From Mucilaginibacter myungsuensis (GTDB lineage: Bacteria; Bacteroidota; Bacteroidia; Sphingobacteriales; Sphingobacteriaceae): a stretch of 64,000 nt of DNA. The number at the start of each line of letters is the position of its first letter. The stretch's first letter is position 1. Position numbers and translations under genes: made by a program. Below the pieces are notes generated by a model that saw nothing but the letters and a program-made list of their open reading frames with translations, was not told where the DNA came from and searched no databases. Positions 45,060 to 54,292 of the stretch are shown here, piece by piece. The DNA lies in the NCBI RefSeq assembly GCF_015222005.1, contig NZ_JADFFL010000012.1:1-64000 (forward strand), written 5' to 3'.

Positions 45060-46493
45060 ATGAAACCTATCGTGTTAGCTTACTGCCTGTTGCAATTATT
45101 AGCCGCTCCACTATTCGCCCAAAAGCAAAAAAAAATCGACCCGAATGAGACCATCAGCGCCGATTCGGCCCGGAACGCTATCACCAGCATTGTTAAGGAG
45201 TTAAAGCGTCAGCACCCGGGTTTCTTCCGTTACCATGACGAGGCTGATACGGACCGCTATATTGATTCTGTAAAGGCAAGTATCAGCGCCCCGCCAGATC
45301 AGCTTGCTTACTTCCGTAAGTTGAAACCTATCATCAGCCGTATCGGTTGCCTGCATACCGACCTGACACTCTCCGAAGAGTATAGCGCTTACCTGAACAG
45401 TAAACCTAACTTGTTACCGCTCAGACTATTCTTCTCCGGTGATAAAGCCTTCATCACAGCAAATTATAGCGGTGATAACGCCATCCCGATCGGCGCGGAA
45501 GTGACCTGCATCAACGGCAAAAGCATTAAAGAGTTGCACGACAAGATACTACCGAATATCCCATCCGACGGGTACAACCAAACCCTAAAATATCAATTGC
45601 TGAACAACCGGACGGCGCATTGGTATCGCTCGATCATCGAGGTAACAGATCAATTTAAGGTGATGATCAACACCGTCAACGGCCCAAAAGAATTCACCTT
45701 GAAAGGTGTATTGGATAAAGATATCCCCAAACCTGAGGCGATGGACTTTGGTACAAAGCCCCGGCTCAATTTCATGGTCGATGGTTCCCTGGCGACGCTT
45801 AGGATCTTGTCCTTTGCTAATTCGGGGATCAAGCGAGGGAAACAGGACTTTAAAAAGTTTATTGACGATGCCTTTAAACAACTAAAGGCCAACGGCACCA
45901 AAGACCTGATCCTGGACCTGCGCGATAACACCGGCGGCACCGACGCCAATGCCGCCTATCTATGTACTTACCTGATGGATAAACCTTACCGATACTGGGA
46001 CCACATAGAGGTGACCGAAGGCGTTGCCCAAGAAGTTAAGGGTGTGGCAACATGGTTCTACAAAAAACCTGTTAAGCAGGACTCGCTGTACCTATGGCAA
46101 AAGTCGTGGATGACCAAAGAGTTCGATTTTTATCAGCCGCAAAAGCCTCATAAGAATGCCTACACGGGTAAACTCTACGTACTGATCAACGGCTTGTGCA
46201 TGTCGTCTTGCGCGGATATTGCCGCTGTGCTGCATCACAATAAACGCGCGATCTTTATTGGCGAAGAGACCGGCGGCGGCTACCATGGCAACACCAGTGG
46301 CATGATGCCTCATGCTGAACTGACCTTCGGTATTACGCTAAGTGTTCCTTTGCAAAAGTACGTGAACGCCGTTGATCCTAAACTGAACATAGCCCACGGC
46401 ACGCCTCCCGACGTACTGATCACCAGAACCGTTAACGATATCATCAACCCTAAAGATCTGGAGATGGAGGCGGCTTTGCGGTTGATCAAATAG
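45060..46493 (+). CDS. S41-family (C-terminal processing) peptidase
   Basis: A 477-residue protein with a signal peptide (LLAAPLFAQ). The C-terminal protease domain has DLRDNTGGTDANAA, then LINGLCMSSCADIAA for the nucleophile region with Ser, and EETGGGYHGNTSGM. The middle (130-220) carries a PDZ-like domain (VTCINGKS). Two extra Cys flank the catalytic region. The function of most Bacteroidota S41 lipoprotein-like peptidases is unknown. Its stop overlaps the convergent gene by 8 bases. Confidence 0.82.
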   Translation: MKPIVLAYCLLQLLAAPLFAQKQKKIDPNETISADSARNAITSIVKELKRQHPGFFRYHDEADTDRYIDSVKASISAPPDQLAYFRKLKPIISRIGCLHTDLTLSEEYSAYLNSKPNLLPLRLFFSGDKAFITANYSGDNAIPIGAEVTCINGKSIKELHDKILPNIPSDGYNQTLKYQLLNNRTAHWYRSIIEVTDQFKVMINTVNGPKEFTLKGVLDKDIPKPEAMDFGTKPRLNFMVDGSLATLRILSFANSGIKRGKQDFKKFIDDAFKQLKANGTKDLILDLRDNTGGTDANAAYLCTYLMDKPYRYWDHIEVTEGVAQEVKGVATWFYKKPVKQDSLYLWQKSWMTKEFDFYQPQKPHKNAYTGKLYVLINGLCMSSCADIAAVLHHNKRAIFIGEETGGGYHGNTSGMMPHAELTFGITLSVPLQKYVNAVDPKLNIAHGTPPDVLITRTVNDIINPKDLEMEAALRLIK

Positions 46494-48279
46494 CCGCACT
46501 GATCCGTATCTGATCCAGTTTATTTTCTGATAATGTCAGATCATTAAAAAACTCGGTCGTCAGTTCGGTAGCCTGATCGGTGAGGTTGCTGAATAGTTCT
46601 TTGTAGTAATTGATACCAACCCGTATTTGCGCGCTGAACTTTTCTAACTGTTTAGCTTTCTTATCGCTCAGATGTTTAAGGTTATTTTGCAGATCGGTTT
46701 GCAAATGCTCGATGTATAAGTTCAACTCTTTAATGAAAGCGTGTGGGCGTTTGATGTTTTGCAGCAGATCTATCTTACCATAGATATGGGCCACCATCTC
46801 ATCCAGCGAGTACAGGTGATTAAAGTAAGCCAAATTAGGCCCCGGGCAGATGGCTACGGCGGTATTCTCGCGGGGTTTAACAATATCGTACTTAAGGTAG
46901 GTTGATGAGCATAAGCCTTCGCACAGGCACAGTTTCTCGGTTACGGTCTGGTATTGTTGTTGATATTCGTCCTCGGATAAGCCCGCAGCTTGCAATTCGG
47001 CTATTTTTAAGGATTGATATTGACGGGACGCTGTGCAGATGGGTTGCTCGGTAAACTCCGTATTGCTGCACAGATATTTTTTGGTGCAGGGGCTGCCCGG
47101 GCGGCGTTTTTTAATACGGTCAATGCGTTGTTGCTCGATGGTAGAACCGCGGAAATTATTGAACAGGATACCTAATGGCGATGAGTTGCTCACATAGTAA
47201 TCGCCCTCTTTGGCGTGGATGAGTTTGTGCAGTGTATCCTCATCCACATTGGTCGCCTCGGGGACGAGCAGGAACGGACTCCCCCAACCGGTGGCATCCA
47301 GTTGGTAGTGATCCATCAAAAAGGTGTTCTCTTCGGCTGTACCGATGCCGCCTTGAACGCTCAGCTTTTGGATAGGTATATTATTGCATTCGACGCCTTT
47401 AGCCAGCAATGCGCCAAGATATAGGGCATATAATTCCTCCTGCATTTCGGTACGTTTTTGTTTAAACTCTTCCAGTATCGGGCCTAACAAAAAACCCTCG
47501 GTAGCGAAAGCGTGGCCTCCGCAATTTAAGCCTGACTCGACACGGAACTCGGATACCCATATCCCCTTTTTAGCTAAGAATTTAGCCTGAATGAACGCTG
47601 AACGGAAATCGCTCACCTTTAAAATGATCTTCTTTTTAAAGCGACCATCTCTGTCAGGCAGAAAAGCCTCAAAGCTTTCCAGGTAACTATACAACTTTGG
47701 GTTCATTCCGGCGGATAATACCACTGATGAGTAAATATCACTATTCACAAAGCCACGCAGACCAGCCAAAGCATCGGTGTTTTCATCTCCAAGATAGTCG
47801 CCATTGCCGGTAAAGTTCATCTTATCAACCTTGGCCATCAGGTTCACATCCATCGCACCAATAGTCATGTGTTGGCGCAGGACATTTTGGAAGATGGTCT
47901 TACGTTCGCAATCCGGATAATCCATCATCAGATCATAGCCTTGCTTAAGCTGGCTGCAATCGGGCAGCATCTCAAAGTAGCGGCAGATGTCGCTGCCGGG
48001 TTCAAAGGGCTGTTGTTTTAGTTCGATGAATTGTTGCTGTACCAGCTTGTTCACCAAGTTTAGATAAGCCTCTACCCTACGCGCCCGAGCATCGGGATCG
48101 GCCTTATTGATGGGGCTATACGGTTCGTCGTTCTGCAGGCTGTGGTATTCGCGCATCCGCTCGGTCAGCTCGTCATCAACAATAGACATGGTGGATGTGA
48201 TGCCGTAACGGGCAACTTTCAGCGGCGTATCTACCGAGTATCCTAAACCTAAAACGGGGATGTGGAATGTGTGGCTCAT
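46486..48279 (-). CDS. Uncharacterised Cys-rich protein of the microaerobic island
   Basis: A protein of 597 residues that I cannot name. The first 120 residues begin TFHIPVLGLGYSVDTPL and look enzymatic. Residues about 175-345 resemble an FMN-type TIM barrel (GLNCGGHAFATEGFLLGP at 250, SVQGGIGTAEE at 307), reminiscent of nitronate monooxygenase or FabK-like proteins. Residues 398-478 hold Cys at 398, 404, 415, 451, 453, 457 and 478, a possible iron-sulfur site. The C-terminus is helical. ATG at 48279 is used; a TTG at 48312 is in frame. It shares a divergent promoter with ccoI. Confidence 0.6.
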   Translation of the reverse strand: MSHTFHIPVLGLGYSVDTPLKVARYGITSTMSIVDDELTERMREYHSLQNDEPYSPINKADPDARARRVEAYLNLVNKLVQQQFIELKQQPFEPGSDICRYFEMLPDCSQLKQGYDLMMDYPDCERKTIFQNVLRQHMTIGAMDVNLMAKVDKMNFTGNGDYLGDENTDALAGLRGFVNSDIYSSVVLSAGMNPKLYSYLESFEAFLPDRDGRFKKKIILKVSDFRSAFIQAKFLAKKGIWVSEFRVESGLNCGGHAFATEGFLLGPILEEFKQKRTEMQEELYALYLGALLAKGVECNNIPIQKLSVQGGIGTAEENTFLMDHYQLDATGWGSPFLLVPEATNVDEDTLHKLIHAKEGDYYVSNSSPLGILFNNFRGSTIEQQRIDRIKKRRPGSPCTKKYLCSNTEFTEQPICTASRQYQSLKIAELQAAGLSEDEYQQQYQTVTEKLCLCEGLCSSTYLKYDIVKPRENTAVAICPGPNLAYFNHLYSLDEMVAHIYGKIDLLQNIKRPHAFIKELNLYIEHLQTDLQNNLKHLSDKKAKQLEKFSAQIRVGINYYKELFSNLTDQATELTTEFFNDLTLSENKLDQIRISAAI

Positions 48280-48296
48280 GCAAAAATTCGTTTCGA

Positions 48297-48304
48297 CAAA
48301 GCTA
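48297..48304 (-). promoter_or_regulatory. -7 element TAGCTTTG of the Cys-rich gene
   Basis: A perfect TAnnTTTG on the minus strand ending at 48297, 18 bases before the ATG. The FNR-type box at 48327-48340 is centred 36.5 bases upstream of the element's end, the class II distance. Confidence 0.6.
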
Positions 48305-48326
48305 TCGGGCAACGCCTCGTCAAAAA

Positions 48327-48340
48327 CTGACGGCGGTCAC
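48327..48340. promoter_or_regulatory. FNR-type box (strong) of the divergent ccoI promoter
   Basis: CTGACGGCGGTCAC, an exact TGA-N6-TCA centred at 48333.5. It lies 58.5 bases upstream of the end of the ccoI -7 element and 36.5 bases upstream of that of the divergent gene. Confidence 0.7.
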
Positions 48341-48348
48341 ATTTAGCA

Positions 48349-48362
48349 GATGTACTCGTCAT
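48349..48362. promoter_or_regulatory. FNR-type half-box, 22 bp from the strong box
   Basis: GATGTACTCGTCAT keeps only the right half (GTCA) of the pattern. It is centred at 48355.5, precisely 22 bp from the strong box, and so occupies the class II position for ccoI and the class I position for the divergent gene. Confidence 0.4.
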
Positions 48363-48384
48363 TATTTAGGTGCCGCCGATCCGT

Positions 48385-48392
48385 GAGTTTTG
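48385..48392 (+). promoter_or_regulatory. -7 element of ccoI
   Basis: GAGTTTTG, one base off TAnnTTTG, ends at 48392, 28 bases before the ccoI ATG. Confidence 0.45.
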
Positions 48393-48419
48393 TAACGGAA
48401 AAAGAATGGACCCCATAAA

Positions 48420-50807
48420 ATGACAGCGCACACTTTACTCGAAAAAGAGACCTGCTACCATTGCGGCGACGAACGCCATACCGACGAGTACCAGATCGAT
48501 GACAAGCACTTTTGCTGTCAGGGTTGCCAAACCGTTTACCAGGTTTTGGCGCAAAATCAGTTGTGCAGTTACTATAACTTTAATGCCCACCCCGGAGAAA
48601 CCCGCAAGCGTAGCGACAAGCGTTTTGAATACCTGAGCGAGCCAACCATCATTAAAGACCTGATCGATTACAGAGATGAGCAGATCACCGTCGTCAGCTT
48701 TTATATCCCGCATATCCATTGCAGCTCTTGCCTTTGGTTATTAGAGCAACTGAACAAGCTGAACCCGGCAGTGCACTATTGCCGGGTCGACTTTTTAAAA
48801 AAGCAACTCAGCATGCGCTTTGATCATCGTAAGCTCAGCCTACAAGGCCTGGTAGAATTGCTGTACGATATCGGGTACGAACCATTGATCAGCCTGCAGG
48901 ATGTTATCAAAAAAAACAATTCATCGCCTAAAGATAACCTGGTGCAAAAGATAGCCGTGGCAGGTTTTTGCTTTGGCAATGTGATGCTACTCAGCTTTCC
49001 CGAGTACTTTGGGTTGACGGCATTTGAGCAGAACTTTAAACACTTTTTCGGCTGGTTGAATGTGGCTTTTGGAGTGCCTGTAGTCGTTTACAGCGGCTGG
49101 GGTTACTTTACTTCGGCTTATCAAAACCTCCGCAATAAGGTCTTAAATATCGACTTCCCATTAGCCCTGGGGATAGCGGTCTTGTTCATCCGTACGGCAG
49201 TTGAAGTTGCCACAGGTACCGGCGCAGGTTTTGCCGATACGCTTTGTGGATTAGTTTTCTTTCTGCTAGTAGGCAAATTTGTTCAGCAAAAGACCTATCA
49301 CCACATTTCCTTTGAACGGGATTACCGTTCGTTCTTCCCGGTAGCGGTGCAGGTAGTGAAGAACGGCGTGGAGAAGCCCCTGCCCTTGGCGCAATTACAG
49401 ACCGGTCACCGCATGGTAGTGCGCAATAACGAGATCATCCCCGCGGACGCCATCCTGCTGAAAGGTGAAGCTATGATAGACCTGAGTTTTGTGACCGGCG
49501 AGGCAATCCCCGTACACAAAACTCTTGGCGAGGTGATCTACGCCGGCGGCAGGCAGACCGGCCAAGCGATCGAACTGGAGGTGATCAAACCCGTATCGCA
49601 AAGCTATCTTACCCAACTGTGGAATAACGAGGCCTTTACCGCCAAACAGGATAACCGCGTGCGCACCTTTAACGAGGAGGTGAGCAAACATTTTACGATC
49701 ATACTGCTGGCCATCGCCATAGGCTCTTTATTATTCTGGGCTTTGGAGGACCTGCCCCGCGGCATAGCAGCCTTTACTGCCGTGCTGATCGTGGCTTGCC
49801 CTTGCGCGTTGGCATTGAGTACGCCTTTCACCATGTCGGCGGCTTTGAGTGTATTCGATAAAAACCTCTTTTACCTGAAGAATACCGCTGTAGTAGAGCA
49901 AATGGCCCGGATAGACACCATTGTGATGGACAAGACGGGCACGATCACCATCGGCAATAGCAGTAACATTCAGTTCAACGGAGTGCTAAGCGCGCATCAA
50001 CAGCAATTGATCTGGAATACTTGTTCTAATTCCAACCATCCGTTGAGTCGCATGATATGCTCTTATCTCGGCAACCAAAAACCTTTACCTATAAGCAACT
50101 ATAATGAATTGGCAGGAAAGGGTATCGAAGCGAATGTTGATGATGACCAAATGATCATTGGCAGCGCTGATATGATATTCGGTTATTCTACTAAGATCAC
50201 AGGTGCTACACGTGTGCATGTATCACAAAACGGTTTGTATCTGGGCTACTTCGCCTTCCATCACCAGTATCGCGAAGGGATGGATAATATTCCAAAACTG
50301 AGCGATAACTATGATATGTACCTGCTATCGGGCGACCAGGACCACGAGGCAACCGAGTTAGTAAAGTACTTCAGGCCCGACGCTATGCATTTCGAGCAAC
50401 TGCCGCAGCAAAAGATGGACCTGATCAGCGACCTGCAGCATCAACAAAAAAAAGTGATGATGCTGGGCGACGGCCTTAACGATGCGGGCGCGCTAAAACA
50501 AAGCGACCTGGGCGTAGCTGTTACCGACAACGTGAACAACTTTACCCCCGGCAGCGATGCTATTTTAGACGGACGGTCTTTCAGTAAACTACCGCAGTTT
50601 TTACGTTTTGCCAAGGATACCGTAAAGATCATCCATATCTCGTTCCTGATATCGCTTACTTATAACGTTATTGGGCTTACTTATGCCGTTACCGGGCAAT
50701 TATCACCATTAACAGCAGCTGTCCTGATGCCGCTGAGCACGGCTACCATCATATCATTCACCAGTTTAGCAACGCACTTTGCGGCGCGGAAAAGGAGGTT
50801 GGCATGA
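48420..50807 (+). CDS. ccoI: Copper-translocating P-type ATPase CcoI/FixI
   Basis: A 795-residue P1B ATPase that supplies copper for cbb3 oxidase assembly. The N-terminus has the CYHCGDE and HFCCQGC metal-binding zone typical of FixI. An HMA domain with IHCSSCLW, the CPCALALSTP metal path near residue 460, the phosphorylation motif DKTGTIT near 504 and GDGLNDAGAL follow. About eight helices are visible. Its stop overlaps ccoS by four bases (ATGA). Confidence 0.93.
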   Translation: MTAHTLLEKETCYHCGDERHTDEYQIDDKHFCCQGCQTVYQVLAQNQLCSYYNFNAHPGETRKRSDKRFEYLSEPTIIKDLIDYRDEQITVVSFYIPHIHCSSCLWLLEQLNKLNPAVHYCRVDFLKKQLSMRFDHRKLSLQGLVELLYDIGYEPLISLQDVIKKNNSSPKDNLVQKIAVAGFCFGNVMLLSFPEYFGLTAFEQNFKHFFGWLNVAFGVPVVVYSGWGYFTSAYQNLRNKVLNIDFPLALGIAVLFIRTAVEVATGTGAGFADTLCGLVFFLLVGKFVQQKTYHHISFERDYRSFFPVAVQVVKNGVEKPLPLAQLQTGHRMVVRNNEIIPADAILLKGEAMIDLSFVTGEAIPVHKTLGEVIYAGGRQTGQAIELEVIKPVSQSYLTQLWNNEAFTAKQDNRVRTFNEEVSKHFTIILLAIAIGSLLFWALEDLPRGIAAFTAVLIVACPCALALSTPFTMSAALSVFDKNLFYLKNTAVVEQMARIDTIVMDKTGTITIGNSSNIQFNGVLSAHQQQLIWNTCSNSNHPLSRMICSYLGNQKPLPISNYNELAGKGIEANVDDDQMIIGSADMIFGYSTKITGATRVHVSQNGLYLGYFAFHHQYREGMDNIPKLSDNYDMYLLSGDQDHEATELVKYFRPDAMHFEQLPQQKMDLISDLQHQQKKVMMLGDGLNDAGALKQSDLGVAVTDNVNNFTPGSDAILDGRSFSKLPQFLRFAKDTVKIIHISFLISLTYNVIGLTYAVTGQLSPLTAAVLMPLSTATIISFTSLATHFAARKRRLA

Positions 50808-50974
50808 GTATCATTTATTTCCTGATAGGATGCAGCGTACTGATGGCGCTGGTATTCCTTGGTGCGTTCTTTTGGGCGCAAAAAAGCGGGCAGAACGATG
50901 ATCTGTATACCCCATCCATGCGCATCCTGTTAGATGATGAGGACGAACTGCCATCACGTACGGATAAAAAGTGA
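50804..50974 (+). CDS. ccoS: cbb3-type oxidase maturation protein CcoS
   Basis: A 56-residue protein below common ORF cut-offs. One N-terminal helix (IIYFLIGCSVLMALVFLGAF) is followed by FFWAQKSGQNDD and RILLDDE, which match the CcoS signature (W-x-x-x-S-G-Q-x-D-D ... RIL-x-DDE). CcoS is needed for heme and copper insertion in cbb3 oxidases. ATG at 50804 overlaps the ccoI stop. The TGA stop (50972-50974) is one half of the FNR-type box of the next promoter. Confidence 0.9.
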   Translation: MSIIYFLIGCSVLMALVFLGAFFWAQKSGQNDDLYTPSMRILLDDEDELPSRTDKK

Positions 50975-51036
50975 CCTCCATCACTTGATAGCCGGATACA
51001 TATCATTCTGCACCCAACGCTTCCGCAATAATTTTA
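50971..51036 (+). promoter_or_regulatory. ccoNO promoter with tandem FNR-type boxes
   Basis: Box 1 GTGACCTCCATCAC (50971-50984) is an exact TGA-N6-TCA centred at 50977.5. Box 2 CGGATACATATCAT (50993-51006), centred at 50999.5, has one mismatch in the left half. The -7 element TAATTTTA (51029-51036) differs by one base from consensus. Box centres are 58.5 and 36.5 bases upstream of the element's end. The ATG is 23 bases later. Confidence 0.65.
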
Positions 51037-51058
51037 CCACCATAAAAGCAAACACTTT

Positions 51059-53185
51059 ATGCAGCCCGAAAATTTTTATTACGATAACAAGATCGTCCGC
51101 AACTTTGGTATAGCTACCATCGTTTGGGGCATTATCGGCATGACGGTCGGCCTTCTGGTAGCCATCCAGATGTATGCACCCGGAGCCAACCTTCACAACC
51201 AATTTACCACCTTTGGCCGTATCCGCCCACTGCATACCAACGCGGTGATATTCGCTTTTGTGGGCAACGCCATTTTTATGGGCGTTTACTACTCGCTGCA
51301 AAGGCTATTAAAGGCCCGCATGTTTAGCGATGCGTTGAGCAAGATCCATTTTTGGGGATGGCAGCTGATCATCGTATCGGCAGTAATTACCCTTCCGCTG
51401 GGACTGACCACCTCACACGAATACGCCGAACTGGAATGGCCCATAGATATCGCCATCACCATCATTTGGGTGGTATTTGGTATCAATATGTTCGGTACTA
51501 TATTTAAACGCCGCGAGCGTCACCTGTATGTAGCTATCTGGTTCTACATTGCCACTTTTGTTACCATTGCGGTGCTGCATATCGTTAACTCAGTAGAGCT
51601 GCCTGTAGGTGCTTTTAAAAGCTATATGGTTTATGCCGGCGTGCAGGATGCACTGGTACAATGGTGGTACGGCCACAACGCGGTCGCGTTCTTTTTGACA
51701 ACACCTTACCTGGGCATGATGTATTACTTTTTGCCTAAGATGGCCAACCGCCCGGTGTACTCTTACAAACTGAGTATCCTGCACTTTTGGGCATTGATCT
51801 TCATTTACATCTGGGCCGGTCCGCACCATTTATTGTATACCTCTTTACCGGGTTGGGCGCAATCGTTGGGGGTTGCTTTCTCGATCATGCTTATCGCGCC
51901 AAGTTGGGGCGGTATGATCAATGGTTTGCTGACACTGCGCGGTGCCTGGGATAAAGTGCGTGATGATGTGAACCTGAAATTTATGGTGGTGGCTTTAACT
52001 GCCTATGGTATGGCCACTTTTGAGGGACCGATGTTATCCCTGAAACAGATCAACGGCATAGCACACTTTAGCGATTGGATAGTTGCGCACGTACACGTTG
52101 GCGCTTTGGGCTGGAACGGTTTCCTGACCTTCGCTATCTTGTATTGGATCATCCCTCGCATTTACAAAACCGAATTGTTCTCTAAAAAACTGGCATCGTT
52201 CCACTTTTGGGCAGGCACTTTAGGTATCATCTTTTACGCCGTGCCAATGTACTGGGCAGGTTTTACCCAAAGCCTGATGCTGAAGGAATTCAACCCCGAC
52301 GGCATGCTTAAGTACCCTAACTTTTTAGAGAGCACACTTCAGATATTACCGATGCACATGATGCGTTCGGTAGGTGGTGCCATCTATCTGTTAGGTGTGA
52401 TCGTGATGGGTTATAACCTGTACCGCACTATGCGCCAGGGTAGCCTGGTGGCTAATGAGGGTGCGCAAGCGATGCCTTTAGAACCGGCACATACGTTGGC
52501 TAAAGAATCTACTTTTCACCGCACGTTAGAGCGCCGCCCTATCCAATTGATGGTTTTGGCGCTGATAACCATCCTGGTAGGATCGGTGATAGAACTAATG
52601 CCGACGATGACCATATCATCTAACGTACCGACCATTGCAAGTGTGAAACCATATACTCCATTGGAGTTACAAGGCCGTGATATTTACATCCGTGAGGGTT
52701 GCTCTAACTGCCACTCACAAACTATCAGACCGTTCCGATCAGAGACCGAGCGTTATGGTGAATACAGCAAAGCGGGCGAATTTGTGTATGATCACCCTTT
52801 TCTTTGGGGATCTAAGCGTACCGGTCCGGATCTGGCAAGGATAGGCGGCAAGTACGGTAACGCCTGGCACTATAACCACATGATGGACCCACGACTAATG
52901 TCGCCGGGAAGTATCATGCCCGAGTATAGCTGGCTGTTGACCCAAAAGCTGGATACGACCACCACTATCGCCAAGATCAACGGTATGCGCAAATTGGGTG
53001 TGCCCTATGCCGCCGGTTATGAAAATATTGCCAATCAGGATCTGGATAAGCAAGCCAAAGAGATAGCCGCCAACCTGTATGCCGATAAGATCGAAGTGAA
53101 GAGCGATAAAGAGATCGTCGCCATCATAGCCTATTTGCAACGCCTGGGTACCGACATAAAAGCAAACAAAACCGCCACTAAATAA
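51059..53185 (+). CDS. ccoN: cbb3-type cytochrome c oxidase, fused CcoN-CcoO
   Basis: A 708-residue fusion. Residues 1-480 are subunit CcoN: twelve helices with heme and CuB histidines in HTNAVIFAFVG, WWYGHNAVAFF and WIVAHVHVGALGWNG. Residues about 535-700 are CcoO with one heme c site CSNCH (about 548) and Met in GSIMPEYSWLL. Fused CcoNO occurs in Bacteroidota; Proteobacteria have separate genes. It reduces oxygen with high affinity under low oxygen. Confidence 0.93.
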   Translation: MQPENFYYDNKIVRNFGIATIVWGIIGMTVGLLVAIQMYAPGANLHNQFTTFGRIRPLHTNAVIFAFVGNAIFMGVYYSLQRLLKARMFSDALSKIHFWGWQLIIVSAVITLPLGLTTSHEYAELEWPIDIAITIIWVVFGINMFGTIFKRRERHLYVAIWFYIATFVTIAVLHIVNSVELPVGAFKSYMVYAGVQDALVQWWYGHNAVAFFLTTPYLGMMYYFLPKMANRPVYSYKLSILHFWALIFIYIWAGPHHLLYTSLPGWAQSLGVAFSIMLIAPSWGGMINGLLTLRGAWDKVRDDVNLKFMVVALTAYGMATFEGPMLSLKQINGIAHFSDWIVAHVHVGALGWNGFLTFAILYWIIPRIYKTELFSKKLASFHFWAGTLGIIFYAVPMYWAGFTQSLMLKEFNPDGMLKYPNFLESTLQILPMHMMRSVGGAIYLLGVIVMGYNLYRTMRQGSLVANEGAQAMPLEPAHTLAKESTFHRTLERRPIQLMVLALITILVGSVIELMPTMTISSNVPTIASVKPYTPLELQGRDIYIREGCSNCHSQTIRPFRSETERYGEYSKAGEFVYDHPFLWGSKRTGPDLARIGGKYGNAWHYNHMMDPRLMSPGSIMPEYSWLLTQKLDTTTTIAKINGMRKLGVPYAAGYENIANQDLDKQAKEIAANLYADKIEVKSDKEIVAIIAYLQRLGTDIKANKTATK

Positions 53186-53193
53186 CCAAAGCC

Positions 53194-53382
53194 ATGTTTA
53201 AACAATTCACCGAAAATATTAACAGCCACCAGATATACCTGCTTACCTCCCTGGGGATATTCTTTGTCTTTTTTGTGGTGGTGGCCGTGATGCTGATACG
53301 CATCCGCAAGCAACATATCGAGCATATGCAAGGCTTGCCATTACAAGATACTATCGACCCTAAACCTTTAAACCACGCATAG
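53194..53382 (+). CDS. ccoQ: CcoQ-like small cbb3 oxidase subunit
   Basis: A 62-residue protein with one central helix and a charged C-terminal tail (RIRKQHIEHM). It lies nine bases after ccoNO and five before ccoP, the standard ccoQ place. Primary sequence is weakly conserved in this group, so context carries the call. Confidence 0.78.
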   Translation: MFKQFTENINSHQIYLLTSLGIFFVFFVVVAVMLIRIRKQHIEHMQGLPLQDTIDPKPLNHA

Positions 53383-53386
53383 CAAC

Positions 53387-54286
53387 ATGAAAAAGCTTTT
53401 ATTGATACCGATGCTGGCTTTTGTGCTGCCTGCAATGGCCGAGGCCGAAGAGAAGCCTATATCCACAGGCGATCTACAAAACTATGTTGCCTATGCTGCT
53501 ATCATGGGTATGCTACTGCTTTTCATCATTGCCTTATTGGTGGTGTTGAGAGCTCTCAAAGTAATGACCAAAGTAATGCTCCGTCAGCAACAAGGCTATA
53601 CCCATGCTGAGATCGCAGCCGAGCTGAACCCGGAGCAACCGAAGAAAGTAAAGAACGAGCTATGGCTGAAAGCGCTATCGTTAAAGCCAATGTCGCAAGA
53701 GAAAAGTCTGCTGATCGAACACGATTACGACGGCATTCAGGAATTGGATAACCCTACCCCGGCCTGGTTCATGTGGTTGTTTTACGGCACGATAGGTTTT
53801 GGCTTAGCTTATCTGGCGGTTTACCATGTGTTTGGCGTCGGCCAACTGCAGGATGCCGAATATGTGACCGAGGTGGCTCAAGCTGATAGCGCCAAAAAAG
53901 TATATCTGGCAAGAGCTGGTGAGCAGGTAGACGAGAATACCGTAAAGTTGGTAGCCGATGCTGGTGTGATCGATGCAGGTAAAGGCATATTCACGCAACA
54001 TTGCGCGGCCTGCCATGGTGCGGAAGGACAAGGAGTAGTAGGCCCTAACCTGACCGACGTCTACTGGCTGCACGGTGGCAATATCAACGATGTTTTTAAG
54101 ACGATCAAGTACGGTGTAGCGGCCAAAGGCATGCCTACCTGGGAGAAACAGCTATCGCCTAAACAGATCTCGGATGTATCTAATTACATCCTCTCTTTAA
54201 AAGGTACTAACCCGCCAAACCCGAAAGCGCCACAGGGCGACGAATTGAAAGACGACACCAGTGCGGGCAGAACGGCATCAAACTAA
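53387..54286 (+). CDS. ccoP: cbb3-type oxidase subunit CcoP, single-heme
   Basis: A 299-residue protein with a signal-like N-terminus (LLLIPMLAFVLPAMAEA), one helix near residues 30-50 and a second near 125-145 (WFMWLFYGTIGFGLAYLAV), then a cytochrome c domain with CAACHG near residue 206 and Met in GMPTWEKQL. Proteobacterial CcoP has two hemes; only one CxxCH is present here. It lies five bases after ccoQ. Confidence 0.9.
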   Translation: MKKLLLIPMLAFVLPAMAEAEEKPISTGDLQNYVAYAAIMGMLLLFIIALLVVLRALKVMTKVMLRQQQGYTHAEIAAELNPEQPKKVKNELWLKALSLKPMSQEKSLLIEHDYDGIQELDNPTPAWFMWLFYGTIGFGLAYLAVYHVFGVGQLQDAEYVTEVAQADSAKKVYLARAGEQVDENTVKLVADAGVIDAGKGIFTQHCAACHGAEGQGVVGPNLTDVYWLHGGNINDVFKTIKYGVAAKGMPTWEKQLSPKQISDVSNYILSLKGTNPPNPKAPQGDELKDDTSAGRTASN

Positions 54287-54292
54287 TTTACA

